A DNA stretch of 50,564 nt from Halorussus litoreus (lineage in GTDB: Archaea; Halobacteriota; Halobacteria; Halobacteriales; Haladaptataceae). Below, one piece after another: positions 1-8,282 of this stretch. Made by a program: the position numbers and the translations under genes. Position 1 is the first letter of the stretch; every line of letters begins with the position of its first letter. The notes beneath the pieces are model-generated. The model worked only from the letters and a program-made list of their open reading frames with translations, searched no databases and was not told the origin of the DNA. The stretch covers positions 8,623-59,186 of the forward strand of contig NZ_KZ859515.1 in the NCBI RefSeq assembly GCF_003382685.1, read 5' to 3'.

Positions 1-57
1 CCCCCACCCCCTCCCCCCCCCCCGCCCCGCCCCTCGCGCCCGCGGGGCGCCGCGGCG
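1..57. other. Low-complexity C-rich window end
   Basis: Nearly pure C runs broken by single other bases, followed by a GC-only stretch. No gene or structured signal is visible. It mirrors the homopolymer tail at the other end of the window, so it is more likely unresolved or erroneous assembly sequence than biology. Confidence 0.6.
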
Positions 58-124
58 CAGTATCAGCGTCGATAATCACAGATACTTACAAATTCGATGC
101 GTCCGAACTATCGGCTCGGCAGCC

Positions 125-769
125 ATGGCACCGCCCGACGACGCGGCGCGGCAACTGGCGTCGATGCTGGCCTCGCGGGCCGACCACCACTCGGTGACAG
201 CCGACCGGCTGGCGGGGACCGCCGACGGGGTGGCCGACCTCGAATCGCCACCCGTGTCCTACCTCGCTGAGGGCGAGCGCCCGCAGTTTTGCTTCGAGAG
301 CCACGCCGACGGCCTCGCGGTCGGCGACTCCGACGCGACCATCGACGCCCTGTCGACGGTCGCCCCCGAGCGTGGGGGCGTCTTCCTGTTCACCGACCGG
401 CGGGTGTTCGTCCTGCTGGGCGTCGCCGAGGACGACGAGAGCGTCTCGCTCGCCTACGACCGGATCGAGTCGGCGGAGGCCCACGACGGGATGGGTCGCC
501 ACCGGGTCGAACTCCGACTGCCCGAGACGACCTACTATCTGTTGATATCCTCGTCGTTCGACCGCGAGACCGTCTCGAAGGCCGTCGAGTACGCCACCTA
601 CCGCCGCAAGCAGGCGACGCCCGATCTGAGCGATAGGGAGGAAGATGCCGACGCGGGCGGCCCGCAGACCGTCCGCGAGCGCCTCGAACGCCTCGGCGAC
701 GCCAAGTCTCGCGGACTCATCGACGAGGAGGAGTTCCAGCGCCGCAAGGAGGAGCTACTCGACGAGTAA
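125..769 (+). CDS. PH-like/SHOCT-domain protein
   Basis: A 214-residue soluble acidic protein. The middle (about residues 75-155) reads like a bacterial-PH-type fold: a run with FLFTDRRVFVLLG, then a strand-rich segment with DRIESAEAHDG and a hydrophobic TYYLLISS strand. The last 30 residues (LERLGDAKSRGLIDEEEFQRRKEELL) fit the SHOCT pattern, a short C-terminal domain thought to mediate oligomerisation. No signal peptide or membrane segment is seen. A TATA-like ATACTTACA lies at 82-90, which fits a short leader before the ATG. The gene stands alone and converges on the next minus-strand gene across a perfect hairpin. The function is unknown; the domain calls are from pattern recognition. Confidence 0.8.
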   Translation: MAPPDDAARQLASMLASRADHHSVTADRLAGTADGVADLESPPVSYLAEGERPQFCFESHADGLAVGDSDATIDALSTVAPERGGVFLFTDRRVFVLLGVAEDDESVSLAYDRIESAEAHDGMGRHRVELRLPETTYYLLISSSFDRETVSKAVEYATYRRKQATPDLSDREEDADAGGPQTVRERLERLGDAKSRGLIDEEEFQRRKEELLDE

Positions 770-785
770 TGACCCGAAAACCGCC

Positions 786-836
786 CTCGACGGCTGAGCG
801 CGCCGGAACCGCGTTCCGGCGCGCTCAGCCGTCGAG
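786..836. terminator. Perfect 24-bp inverted repeat between convergent genes
   Basis: Bases 786-809 and 813-836 are exact reverse complements separated by the triloop CGC. The hairpin lies just past the stop of the plus-strand gene and contains the stop codon (825-827) and last codons of the minus-strand gene. It could therefore end or stabilise transcripts from both sides. No long T tract follows, so it is not a typical archaeal U-tract terminator. Confidence 0.6.
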
Positions 837-1118
837 TCGGTACTCGTCGCTGTCGGCGTCGCCGCCCACGTAGCCCAGCAGCCAGTTCCACTTCTCATGG
901 ATGGTGCGCTCACCGGGCGCGTCGGCCAGCTTCTCGACGACGAACACCGGGCTCCAGTCGGGCAGGTCGCCGGCCGCCCGGGCGCGCGCGACCGTCGCGG
1001 CCACGCGCTCGGCGTCCGGCTCCGCGCACGCGAAGTCGGCCTGCAGTCTGGCCTCGACCGCCGACTCGAACTCCCGGTTCCGCTCGCCCACCTCGCCCTC
1101 GTCGGTCGCCTCGCTCAT
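825..1118 (-). CDS. Conserved hypothetical acidic protein
   Basis: A 97-residue protein without membrane segments, starting MSEATDEGEVGERN. I chose the ATG at 1118; the frame also opens at a TTG at 1145, but that would add nine residues (MGRTFDPDG) ahead of a typical haloarchaeal acidic N-terminus. The centre has an amphipathic helix (about residues 14-45) with two Ala/Arg-rich turns, then a conserved-looking IHEKWNWLLGYVGG segment near the C-terminus. The stop lies inside the perfect hairpin shared with the convergent upstream gene. I do not recognise the family. Confidence 0.65.
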   Translation of the reverse strand: MSEATDEGEVGERNREFESAVEARLQADFACAEPDAERVAATVARARAAGDLPDWSPVFVVEKLADAPGERTIHEKWNWLLGYVGGDADSDEYRLDG

Positions 1119-1236
1119 ACCGTCCGGGTCGAACGTCCGGCCCAAATAGCTACCGCCCGGGAGAATCGGATCCCTGCCACCGAACCCCTGTCACCGAACC
1201 GAACCCCTTACGGCCGAACCACCACAACTGCCGGGC

Positions 1237-2322
1237 ATGACCGACGTGCTCGTCGCCGAGGACCTCCGGCGGACCTACGGCGACACCGCGGCGCTGTCCG
1301 GCGTCTCGCTATCGGTGGGCGACGGCGAGGTGTTCGCGCTCGTGGGACCGAACGGCGCGGGCAAGACCACGCTGATCCGGGCGCTGACGGGGACGACCGA
1401 GCCGGACTCGGGGTCGGTGAGAGTGTTCGACAGCCGTCCGACCGCGGTCGACCGCCAACGCATCGGCCTGCTGCCCCAGTCGTTCGACCCGCCCGAGCGG
1501 CTGACCGCCCGCGAACTCGTCACCTACTACGCGGGGCTGTACGACGAGGCTCGCGACCCCGAGGCCATCCTCGCGGAGGTCGGTATCGCCGAGTCGGCCG
1601 CCACGCGGTACGAGAACCTCTCTGGCGGCCAGCAGCGCCGGACCTGCGTCGGGACCGCGCTCGTCAACGACCCCGACCTGCTGTTCCTCGACGAACCGAC
1701 CACCGGCGTCGACCCGGCTGGCCGGCGCGCGCTCTGGCGGCTGATCGAACGGCTCGCCGACGAGGGGACGACCGTCGTGCTGACGACCCACTACATGGCC
1801 GAGGCCGAGCGACTCGCCGACCGGGTGGGCCTGCTCGCGGACGGGAAACTCGCCGCGGTCGGGTCGCCGACCGCTCTCGTGGCCGAACACGGCGGCCGGA
1901 CGCGGCTGGTGGTCGAGACGAGCGACGGGAGCGCCGAAGCGGACGACGAACGTGCCGAGGCGAGCGATGAGGCCGAGATGAACGACGATGCTGAGACGAC
2001 CGACGCCCCCGACTCGGTCGCGAGCGCGTCCGCGGCCGCAGACGCGGCCGCGGACGCGCTCACGACCACCGACTTCGAGGTCGAGACGACCGAGCGCGGG
2101 CTGGTCGTCCACGGCGTCGCCCCCGAAGATATCGGCCGAGTCGTCGGGACGCTCGACGACCGGGGAGTCGAGTACGGCGCGCTGACGTGGACCGAGCCCG
2201 ATCTGGAGGACGTGTTCCTCCAGTTGACCGGGCGGTCGGCCGACGGTAGCGGAGAGGCGGCGACAATCGGATCGGGAGCCGATGCAGAACCCAGCAACGC
2301 TGTCGCGGAGGGAGAACTGTGA
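1237..2322 (+). CDS. ABC-2 type transporter ATP-binding protein
   Basis: This is the ATPase half of an ABC-2 exporter. Walker A is GPNGAGKTT (residues 37-45), the signature LSGGQQRR starts near residue 128, Walker B plus D-loop is LLFLDEPTTGVD (about 148-159), and the switch His is in LTTHYMAE. About 150 residues follow the ATPase core, more than a minimal domain. They include a low-complexity acidic Ala/Asp/Thr stretch (about 230-275), then a compact C-terminal segment with EDVFLQLTG as in DrrA/CcmA-type ATPases. TATA-like CCTTAC about 28 bases upstream of the ATG suggests a leaderless transcript. It overlaps the permease gene by four bases. The substrate cannot be read from sequence; drug or lipid export and gliding/nitrous-oxide type exporters share this form. 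Confidence 0.93.
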   Translation: MTDVLVAEDLRRTYGDTAALSGVSLSVGDGEVFALVGPNGAGKTTLIRALTGTTEPDSGSVRVFDSRPTAVDRQRIGLLPQSFDPPERLTARELVTYYAGLYDEARDPEAILAEVGIAESAATRYENLSGGQQRRTCVGTALVNDPDLLFLDEPTTGVDPAGRRALWRLIERLADEGTTVVLTTHYMAEAERLADRVGLLADGKLAAVGSPTALVAEHGGRTRLVVETSDGSAEADDERAEASDEAEMNDDAETTDAPDSVASASAAADAAADALTTTDFEVETTERGLVVHGVAPEDIGRVVGTLDDRGVEYGALTWTEPDLEDVFLQLTGRSADGSGEAATIGSGADAEPSNAVAEGEL

Positions 2323-3080
2323 CGGCGACGAGTCGAGTCCGCGCGGAGGCGACCGCGGCGTGGCACGCGTTCGTCCGGCGGCGGACCGCGGTCTTCTTCA
2401 CGTTCTTCTTCCCGGTCATCCTCATCCTCATCTTCGCGGTGCTGGTCCGCACGGACCCCGCGGGTGGCGGCCTGTTCGCCGAGCCGGCGGGCTACTACCT
2501 GCCGGGCTACCTCGCGGTCGTGGTGCTGTTCACGCCCCTCTCGCGGGTCGGCTCGACCGTGGCGCGCCACCGCGAGGGCAACCGCTTCGAGAAGCTGGCG
2601 ACCACGCCGCTGACGCGCGCCGAGTGGCTGTTGGCCCACACGCTCGTCAACGTCGTCATCATCGGCATCGCCGGGCTGCTCATCCTCGGGCTGATGGTCG
2701 CCGTGACTGACACGGCAACGCTCGCGCTCGGCCCGGCGAACCTCCTGCTCGTCGCGGTGTTCGTCGCGGTCGCGGTCGCGCTGTTCTGCGGGTTCGGCGC
2801 GATACTGGGGAGCCTCGCGGACTCCCAGGACGGCGTCATCGCCGCGAGCAACACCATCGCGCTCCCGCTCTTGTTCCTCTCGGAGACGTTCGTGACGCCC
2901 GACCTGCTCCCGGCGTGGTTCCGGCCCGCGATGGACCTCTCGCCGCTGACCTACTTCGCGCGGGGCGTCCGGGACCTGACCTACTCCGGCGCACCGTTCG
3001 GCGACGACCTGCTCGTGCTCGCCGCGCTCGCGGTCGGCTTCTTCGCCGTGGGGGCCGCGCTGATTCCGCGGACAGATTGA
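2319..3080 (+). CDS. ABC-2 type transporter permease
   Basis: A 253-residue membrane protein with about six hydrophobic segments: near residues 25-45 (FFTFFFPVILILIFAVLV), 60-80, 105-130 (LVNVVIIGIAGLLILGLMVAV), 140-165, 180-200 and 230-250. The GPLSPLTYFARGVRDL-like element (here MDLSPLTYFARGVRDL) just before the last segment is characteristic of ABC-2 permeases. It starts with GTG in the sequence GTGA, whose last three bases are the stop of the ATPase gene, so the pair is translationally coupled. Together they should form an inner-membrane exporter dimer of unknown substrate. Confidence 0.92.
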   Translation: MTATSRVRAEATAAWHAFVRRRTAVFFTFFFPVILILIFAVLVRTDPAGGGLFAEPAGYYLPGYLAVVVLFTPLSRVGSTVARHREGNRFEKLATTPLTRAEWLLAHTLVNVVIIGIAGLLILGLMVAVTDTATLALGPANLLLVAVFVAVAVALFCGFGAILGSLADSQDGVIAASNTIALPLLFLSETFVTPDLLPAWFRPAMDLSPLTYFARGVRDLTYSGAPFGDDLLVLAALAVGFFAVGAALIPRTD

Positions 3081-3224
3081 GTCGCGGATTGACCGGTCCG
3101 GTCGGCGGACCGGATGCGGTCGGCGTCCCGGTTCGGAACCGTCTTCCCTGGTCGCCTTCCGGTTTCGTTCCGTTTCGACGCGAACACCTCCGTATCGGAG
3201 CAGTTCGACGGCTCCCGGTCCGGA

Positions 3225-4091
3225 TCAGTGTCCGAGGGTCCGGAGCCTGCGAGCGAGCAACTCGTCGTAGCGGTCGTCCCCGAAGTATCGCAGGTGTTCG
3301 AGCAAGGGGTACAGCTGGTAGACGTCGCGTCTTCCCTGGTCGTAGCCGGCGTCGACGCCTCGCTCTGCTTCGTAGGTCTCGAAGAAGGCGTCGCCGAACC
3401 CGACGAAATCAGCGTACGCCAGTTCGACCTCGGCGTGGCCGAAGTAGCACGCCGGATCGAGAAACGCCCGCACTTCGTCCCCGCGGACGACGAGGTTGTT
3501 CGCCCACGCGTCGCCATGGACCAGCGACGAGGGCGGCGAGTCGGGGAGCCACGCGTCGAGGTCGGCCGCGAGCGATTCGAGGCGGTCGAACAGTTCCTCG
3601 GACAGCGATCCCTCCTCGCGGGCGCGTTCGGCGACGAACAGCAGTCGATGGTCCCGGTAGAACGCAATCCACGAGTCCGTCCACGGGTTCGGCTGGCGGT
3701 ACGCTCCCGAGAGGGTGTCCTTGGGGAAGCCGTACGAGGCGGACGTTCCCGCTGGCGACTCCTCGTGGAGCGCGGCGAGGTGGCGGGCGGCGTCGCGCTC
3801 GGCGGCTGGAGTGAGGTCCCCGTCGCCCTCGACGTACTCCATCACGAGCAGGTCGTCGTCGTGGTGGAGCACCTCGGGCACGGGTAACCCTCGGTCGCCC
3901 AGAAACTCCAGCATGAACGCCTCGACGCTCAGCGGTGTGTCGCCGGTCTTGGCGACGACCGACCGGCCGTCGGCGAGAGCGACCTTCCGGACTTGCCCGA
4001 CCTCGCCGCCGTCGAGTTCGACACTTTCGGCAGGGGCGGCTTCGAGTGCCTCGGCCACCGCGTGCCGGAGTGTCGGGCCGACGTCGCTCAT
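3225..4091 (-). CDS. Fructosamine kinase/aminoglycoside phosphotransferase family protein
   Basis: A 288-residue kinase-like protein. The catalytic loop is SLVHGDAWANNLVV with H192, D194 and N199 in the HGDxxxxN arrangement, followed by FLDPACYFGHAEVELAY, where the DP aspartate would bind metal. The N-lobe has VVAKTG with the ATP-contacting Lys. The order and the YFGHAEVELAY segment match fructosamine-3-kinase family proteins better than aminoglycoside kinases. The true substrate (a glycated amine or another small molecule) is inferred only. The ATG at 4091 was chosen over much longer upstream openings because it overlaps the upstream gene's stop by four bases and begins the family domain directly. 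Confidence 0.88.
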   Translation of the reverse strand: MSDVGPTLRHAVAEALEAAPAESVELDGGEVGQVRKVALADGRSVVAKTGDTPLSVEAFMLEFLGDRGLPVPEVLHHDDDLLVMEYVEGDGDLTPAAERDAARHLAALHEESPAGTSASYGFPKDTLSGAYRQPNPWTDSWIAFYRDHRLLFVAERAREEGSLSEELFDRLESLAADLDAWLPDSPPSSLVHGDAWANNLVVRGDEVRAFLDPACYFGHAEVELAYADFVGFGDAFFETYEAERGVDAGYDQGRRDVYQLYPLLEHLRYFGDDRYDELLARRLRTLGH

Positions 4092-4714
4092 CGCCGGTCG
4101 GCCGCGAGCGGTCCGACCAGCGGTAGCAAGGCCGCCATGTACTCCTCGACGCCGTAGACGTGGTTCAGCAGCAGATACGTCACGATGCCGAGCGCGAGGC
4201 TGAGTCCCCACGCTCCGGCGGCCCAGCGGCCGACTCTCGCGTGGGCCGTGGACCGGAGTTCGGCCGGGGAGTGGGTCAGCCCAAGCACCACGGCGTGGAT
4301 GACCACCGGCACCGCCACGACCGACAGCACGATGTGGATCGCCAGCATCGCGAGGTAGGCGTAGTACACCGGGCCGGTCGCGGCGATGGCCTTCTCGCCG
4401 CCCCCGCCGACTTTCACGAGGTAGAGCGCGAGGAAGGCGAGGATGCAGGCGAACGCGGTCAGCATCGCCGCGCGGTGCTTGCGGACTTCGCCGCGGCGGA
4501 TCCACAGGACGCCGAGGACGATTGCGGCCAGCGCGACCGTGTTGACGCCCGCGATGGCGTGGCTCAGCAGGTCCACGGTCGCGCGTTCGAGCTCGGGATA
4601 CGGGAACAGCCCCGCGAACGTCCCGAGTACGAGCACGTAGCCGAGCACCGAGAGCACCGCAGTCGCGGCGCGGGGACTGTCCTTGACCCGGCGCTTCGCA
4701 GACGTGGTAGCCAT
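4088..4714 (-). CDS. DUF420 family membrane protein
   Basis: A 208-residue protein with about five transmembrane segments: near residues 18-40, 50-75, 83-103, 115-145 and 165-190. Histidines lie within or next to the helices (LSHAIAG, RKHRAAML, AIHIVLSVVAVPVVIHAVVLG). The pattern matches the DUF420/CtaM-like family, often found near terminal oxidase genes and linked to their assembly, but no oxidase gene is in this window. A basic N-terminus (residues 6-15) precedes the first helix, consistent with an internal N-terminus. The gene overlaps the downstream kinase by ATGA, so the two are likely cotranscribed, though no functional link is obvious. Confidence 0.8.
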   Translation of the reverse strand: MATTSAKRRVKDSPRAATAVLSVLGYVLVLGTFAGLFPYPELERATVDLLSHAIAGVNTVALAAIVLGVLWIRRGEVRKHRAAMLTAFACILAFLALYLVKVGGGGEKAIAATGPVYYAYLAMLAIHIVLSVVAVPVVIHAVVLGLTHSPAELRSTAHARVGRWAAGAWGLSLALGIVTYLLLNHVYGVEEYMAALLPLVGPLAADRR

Positions 4715-4889
4715 GTCCGGGCGTTGGAACTACCGGCCCAAGTGTGTTCCTGTCCAGTGTTCCCGTACAGTGTTCTTCCCCCCTGTCCTGCCGATGCTCG
4801 CCGAGGGCTCGAAGGAATTTCGACGAGAACACCCGCAGGAGCCGTATCGGTACTGCTTAGTGCCCGCACCGAATCTCGCCACCGTGTCG

Positions 4890-5069
4890 ATGGTCGACTT
4901 CGAGAATCCGTGGCTGTTCGGCGCCGTCGTGGTCGGAATCTGGGCAGTTATCTGGACCGCTCTCAGCGTGGTCTTCTTCGACGGGAACGCACTCGGTGCG
5001 GCGGTGCAGGGCGGCGCTGGCGGGGTTGCGTTCACGGCGACGTATCTGTACGTTACCCGGAACGACTGA
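4890..5069 (+). CDS. Small two-helix membrane protein
   Basis: A 59-residue protein starting MVDFENPWLFGAVVVG, with hydrophobic stretches at about residues 8-30 and 36-54, ending YVTRND. I chose the ATG at 4890; a GTG at 4884 is possible and the open frame runs further upstream, but the extension is not protein-like. It is divergent from the DUF420 gene. It resembles small haloarchaeal membrane proteins of unknown role. The function is not predictable. Confidence 0.6.
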   Translation: MVDFENPWLFGAVVVGIWAVIWTALSVVFFDGNALGAAVQGGAGGVAFTATYLYVTRND

Positions 5070-5179
5070 ACTGTCCGTCCAGCGGAACGACTTAGCGCCG
5101 ATGCGAATGCAAACGCTACGTGGGGCTCACGTCGGTCCAGTTCGTCGAATTGCGGAAAAACGAGGGTCGTTCGGTCGCC

Positions 5180-5275
5180 TCACAGAAACGCGAACTGCGT
5201 GTCCTTGCGCTCGACGCGACCGTTCTCTACGTCCGTTGCGGTGCGACCCGTTCGAATCTGGGATGCTACGTACAT
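5180..5275 (-). CDS. Possible 31-residue small ORF or gene remnant
   Basis: An ATG-to-TGA frame encoding MYVASQIRTGRTATDVENG and onward to a C-terminus DTQFAFL. Its codons end mostly in G or C and its amino-acid mix is haloarchaeal, unlike the surrounding frames. It could be a microprotein or the tail of a decayed gene. No ribosome binding site is obvious and no family is recognised. Confidence 0.25.
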   Translation of the reverse strand: MYVASQIRTGRTATDVENGRVERKDTQFAFL

Positions 5276-5586
5276 CGGGAGTACACTCTATGAAGTCGAT
5301 TGATATGAAGATTCTCCGAGGATACTACGCACACCCACGGGTGACAGTCACACGATAATTCGGCGGTTTGTCGGATGCTCTTCCGGAGTTTGTCGAGCGC
5401 TCATCCGACTCTTGGTTCTGGCGTGCCCGCGCCGGGTCGTCAGTTCCACCTGCGCAACCGAGTCGGCTGCTTTTCTTCGTGCCTAGGGCCGACCGTCGCA
5501 CATCACACCGAGAGTCCGGATCGATCCTCGCGAAACGCCACTGTCACACCATCTAACCAACCCTGCTTGCACGAAACCAAATGAAC

Positions 5587-5592
5587 TTTAAG
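5587..5592 (+). promoter_or_regulatory. TATA box for the mutase/MeaB operon
   Basis: TTTAAG within CTTTAAGCAGG, the usual haloarchaeal TATA form. Transcription would start about 25 bases downstream, giving a leader of roughly 20-25 nt before the ATG at 5639. Confidence 0.5.
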
Positions 5593-5638
5593 CAGGATTT
5601 CCGTAAACGTGAAACCCGAATGGACGGAAGACGTACGT

Positions 5639-6055
5639 ATGAGTGCAGAACAGGAGTCACAGTCAATTCGCTGTCTGGTCGCCAAGGTCGGTCTCGACGG
5701 TCACGACCGCGGTGCCCACGTCATCGCCCGCGCGTTCCGCGACGCCGGGTTCGAAGTCATCTACTCGGGGCTGCACAACGCACCCGACGAGATCGTGCAG
5801 GCTGCGGTCCAAGAGGACGTGAACGTCCTCGGCATCTCCATCCTCTCGGGCGCGCACAACACGCTCGTCCCGAAGATCATCGACGGGCTGAAGGAGTACG
5901 ACGCGTTCGAGGACACGCTCATCCTCGTGGGCGGGGTCGTGCCGGACGAGGACAAGGCCGAACTCAAGGAGATGGGGGTCGCTGAGGTGTTCGGTCCCGG
6001 CACGCCGCTGGAGGAGACCATCGAGTTCGTCCAGGAGAACGCGCCCCAGCGATGA
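5639..6055 (+). CDS. mcmA2: Methylmalonyl-CoA mutase, B12-binding subunit
   Basis: A 138-residue cobalamin-binding domain protein. It carries the DxHxxG motif as DGHDRG (D20, H22, G25), where H22 would be the lower axial cobalt ligand, then SGLH (43-46) and GGVVPDEDK near the C-terminus, the usual S-x-L and GG nucleotide-tail contacts. In archaea this subunit is separate from the large catalytic subunit, and together they interconvert (R)-methylmalonyl-CoA and succinyl-CoA. The large subunit is not in this window. I chose the ATG at 5639 rather than 5609 because the extra ten residues are not part of the family. The stop overlaps the MeaB start by ATGA. Confidence 0.93.
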   Translation: MSAEQESQSIRCLVAKVGLDGHDRGAHVIARAFRDAGFEVIYSGLHNAPDEIVQAAVQEDVNVLGISILSGAHNTLVPKIIDGLKEYDAFEDTLILVGGVVPDEDKAELKEMGVAEVFGPGTPLEETIEFVQENAPQR

Positions 6056-7143
6056 ACGCCGACACGGACCAGCGCCAACTCCTCGAGGACCTCCTCGCGG
6101 GCAAGCACCGCGCGCTGGCGCGGGTCATCACCAAGATCGAGAACCGTGCGCCGGGGTATCGCAGCCTCGTCTCGGAGCTCCACCGCCACACCGGCGACGC
6201 CGAGGTCGTCGGCATCACGGGCAGCCCCGGCGCTGGCAAGTCCACGCTCGTGGACAAGCTGGCGAACTACTACCGCGAGCAGGGCGAGACGGTCGGCGTC
6301 ATCGCGGTCGACCCCTCCTCGCCGTTCACCGGCGGCGCGGTGCTGGGCGACCGCATCCGGATGGCGAGCAACGTCGGCGACATGGACGTGTTCTTCCGGT
6401 CGATGAGCGCGCGGGGCACCCTCGGCGGGCTCTCGACCGCGACCACGGACGCGGTGAAGGCCCTCGACGCCTTCGGCAAGGACAAGATCCTCATCGAGAC
6501 CGTGGGCGCGGGCCAAAACGAGATCGACGTGGTCAAGTCCGCCGACACGGTCGCAGTGCTGGTCCCGCCGGGCAGCGGCGACGACGTCCAGATGCTCAAG
6601 GCGGGCATCCTCGAGATCGGCGACGTGTTCGTGGTCAACAAAGCAGACCTCGACGGCGCGGACCGCACGGTTCAGGAACTCCGCGAGATGGTCCACATGC
6701 AGGAGGACAACACCGCGAACCTCGCCACCGGCCACCACGGCGCTGATTCGGTCGGGGAGCGGTCCGGCGGCGACGAAGCCGACGGCGAGGGCGACAGCGA
6801 GAACGAAGACGGCGCAGATGAAGACGGCGAGGACGACTGGCACCCCGAGATCGTCGAGACGGTCGCGAAGGACGCCACCGGCGTCGAGGACCTCGTGGAG
6901 ACGCTGGCCGACCACCGCGCCTATCTCGAATCGTCGGGCCAACTTGAGGAGAAGGCCCGGATGCGCTACGCCGAGGAGATTCGCAACCTGCTCCGCGACG
7001 ACGTGGGCAGCCTACTGGAGGTCGAGATCGAGCGCCGCGGCGGCATGGAGCAACTGGTCGAGGGCGTGGTCGCGCGCGAGACCGACCCCTACACGGTCGC
7101 CGACGAGATCGTCGAACCGCTGGAAGACTGTCTGGACGAATGA
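6052..7143 (+). CDS. meaB: Methylmalonyl-CoA mutase GTPase chaperone MeaB
   Basis: A G3E-family GTPase of the ArgK/MeaB branch, 363 residues. Walker A is GSPGAGKST (57-65), followed by VDPSSPFTGGAVLGDRIRM (switch region), ETVGAGQNE (Walker B/G3 region) and VVNKADLDG (G4). In known systems MeaB gates cobalamin delivery and protects the mutase from inactivation using GTP hydrolysis. Coupling to the B12 subunit gene by a four-base overlap fits this role. An extra acidic loop of about 35 residues (roughly 230-265, rich in Asp, Glu and Gly) interrupts the C-terminal part and is probably a haloadaptive insertion. A large hairpin repeat follows the gene. Confidence 0.93.
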   Translation: MNADTDQRQLLEDLLAGKHRALARVITKIENRAPGYRSLVSELHRHTGDAEVVGITGSPGAGKSTLVDKLANYYREQGETVGVIAVDPSSPFTGGAVLGDRIRMASNVGDMDVFFRSMSARGTLGGLSTATTDAVKALDAFGKDKILIETVGAGQNEIDVVKSADTVAVLVPPGSGDDVQMLKAGILEIGDVFVVNKADLDGADRTVQELREMVHMQEDNTANLATGHHGADSVGERSGGDEADGEGDSENEDGADEDGEDDWHPEIVETVAKDATGVEDLVETLADHRAYLESSGQLEEKARMRYAEEIRNLLRDDVGSLLEVEIERRGGMEQLVEGVVARETDPYTVADEIVEPLEDCLDE

Positions 7144-7226
7144 GTTGGCGAACTTCGGCTTGATTCTGACGGACGCCTATCTCAGCGACCGTCTTCGTCT
7201 CGAATTTCTAAAGTCCCATTAGCGGT

Positions 7227-7613
7227 CGGCGCGCGCGAGGGACGAGTAGCGCAGGCCGCAGGCCGAGCAACGCAGGAGGCTGGGGAGGTTCGAGGCTGCG
7301 GTGCGGTTGCGGTTCTCATGTGTCGAGGCAGTAGCTAGCTTCGTAGGCTCATCCACGGATATTGAAGCCGAGTCAAAGCTAGCTACTGCTTGCGCCTCGG
7401 CGTGACCGCAACCGCACAGCACCGCTACCGCACCGCGACCGCGGGCCTCAGGCCTCCCCAGCCTCCTGCGCGTCTCGCCCACCGTCGGAGCAAGCTCCGA
7501 CGAGCCCTCGGTCGCTACGCTTCCGAGGACTCCGCTTCGCTCCGGGCTCCGATGCTCGTCCCTCGCGCGATTTGGCGCGACACGAGGTCGCGCCAGCACG
7601 CGCCGGTGTGGAA
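7227..7613 (+). repeat. Composite intergenic hairpin element, copy 1
   Basis: A long imperfect inverted repeat. The core arms are 7327-7341 (GGCAGTAGCTAGCTT) and 7376-7389 (AAGCTAGCTACTGC) around a 34-base loop. Flanking arms include GCGGTTGCGGT/ACCGCAACCGC and GGAGGCTGGGGAGG (from 7275)/CCTCCCCAGCCTCC (7453-7466). The outer ends carry GAGGGACGAGT (7237-7247) and its inverse ACTCGTCCCTC-like end. Nested hairpins include CGTCGGAGC-AA-GCTCCGACG and the end hairpin 7574-7594 (8-bp stem, loop ACGAG). It lies between meaB and uspA. It has no gene, no clear target-site duplication and no transposase. See findings for comparison of copies. Confidence 0.85.
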
Positions 7614-7831
7614 GGAAAAGAGAGCGCGCCGGGGAGAATAGTCAGTCGCCCCAGTGCCAGTCGACCGTCGGGGCGTCCGAAGAGGACCGGAAGTGAGTGT
7701 ACGTCAGCCGCAGTAGTTCGGCCGCGAGCGCGACCAGTATCCCGGCGACAGCCCGGGACGTCGTCTGCGCTGGAGCGTCTACCGACCGGTATCGTGTTCG
7801 AATACTTGTAGGCCGAGACGGTACAGACGCT

Positions 7832-8260
7832 ATGGCCGACCACGTACTCGTCCCGCTTGACGGCTCGCCGCTCGCCAGCGAGGCGCTGGCACACGCTCTC
7901 CGAACCTTCGACTGCCGAGTGACCGTGTTGAACGTCGTGACGCCGCTCGACGGGTCGATGATCGAGGGTGGCGTTCTCGACACCGGCGAGGAGCGACGCG
8001 ACGAGGCCCGAGCGCGGGCCGACGAACTCGTCGAGCGGGCGAGAGCCCAGGCTACGGACGCCGGACGGTCCATCGACACCGTCGTCGAGACGGGCGATCC
8101 CGCAGAGACGATCCTCTCGTACGTCGATTCGCACGCGGTCGACCACGTCGTCATGGGCGGTCACGGGGGCGAGCGCAACGGCCTCGCGAGCCGTCTGCTC
8201 GGCACGGTCGCGACGGCGGTCGTCGCCGAAGCGCCCGTGACGGTGACGGTAGTGCGATAG
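7832..8260 (+). CDS. Universal stress protein (UspA family)
   Basis: A 142-residue single Usp domain. The N-terminus MADHVLVPLDGS is the family's first strand and loop. The nucleotide-binding region reads VDHVVMGGHGGERNGLASRLLGTVA, a variant of the G-x-x-G...G-(S/T) pattern with two more residues between the glycines than in MJ0577-like ATP binders. The C-terminus APVTVTVVR is the last strand used in dimerisation. I chose the ATG at 7832; the frame opens further upstream but the extension is not family-like. It is probably a cytosolic stress-response dimer. The promoter may be the AATACTTG about 30 bases upstream. Confidence 0.9.
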   Translation: MADHVLVPLDGSPLASEALAHALRTFDCRVTVLNVVTPLDGSMIEGGVLDTGEERRDEARARADELVERARAQATDAGRSIDTVVETGDPAETILSYVDSHAVDHVVMGGHGGERNGLASRLLGTVATAVVAEAPVTVTVVR

Positions 8261-8282
8261 TCCGCGAGTCGCTGGCGACGCC

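Larger units (their letters stand above)
5070..5638. other. Gene-poor interval upstream of the mutase gene
   Basis: About 570 bases without a convincing larger gene. Open frames here have poor composition (many Arg/Ser/Pro/Cys) and no initiation context. Two things stand out: a small minus-strand frame at 5180-5275 and the TATA-like promoter just before the mutase gene. Confidence 0.5.

Noticed and set aside
3081-3224. GGTCCGGTCGGCGGACCGG-like pairing after the ABC permease as a terminator
   Set aside because: Pairing is short and no T-rich tract follows; support is too weak.
5368-5556. Small plus-strand frames upstream of the mutase gene
   Set aside because: Composition is rich in Ser, Arg, Cys and Trp, with no ribosome site and no haloarchaeal acidic bias.
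7642-7800. Minus-strand tail resembling a small protein (AVAGILVALAAELLRLTY)
   Set aside because: No in-frame start codon was found before the frame runs into sequence opposite uspA. It may be chance or a remnant.
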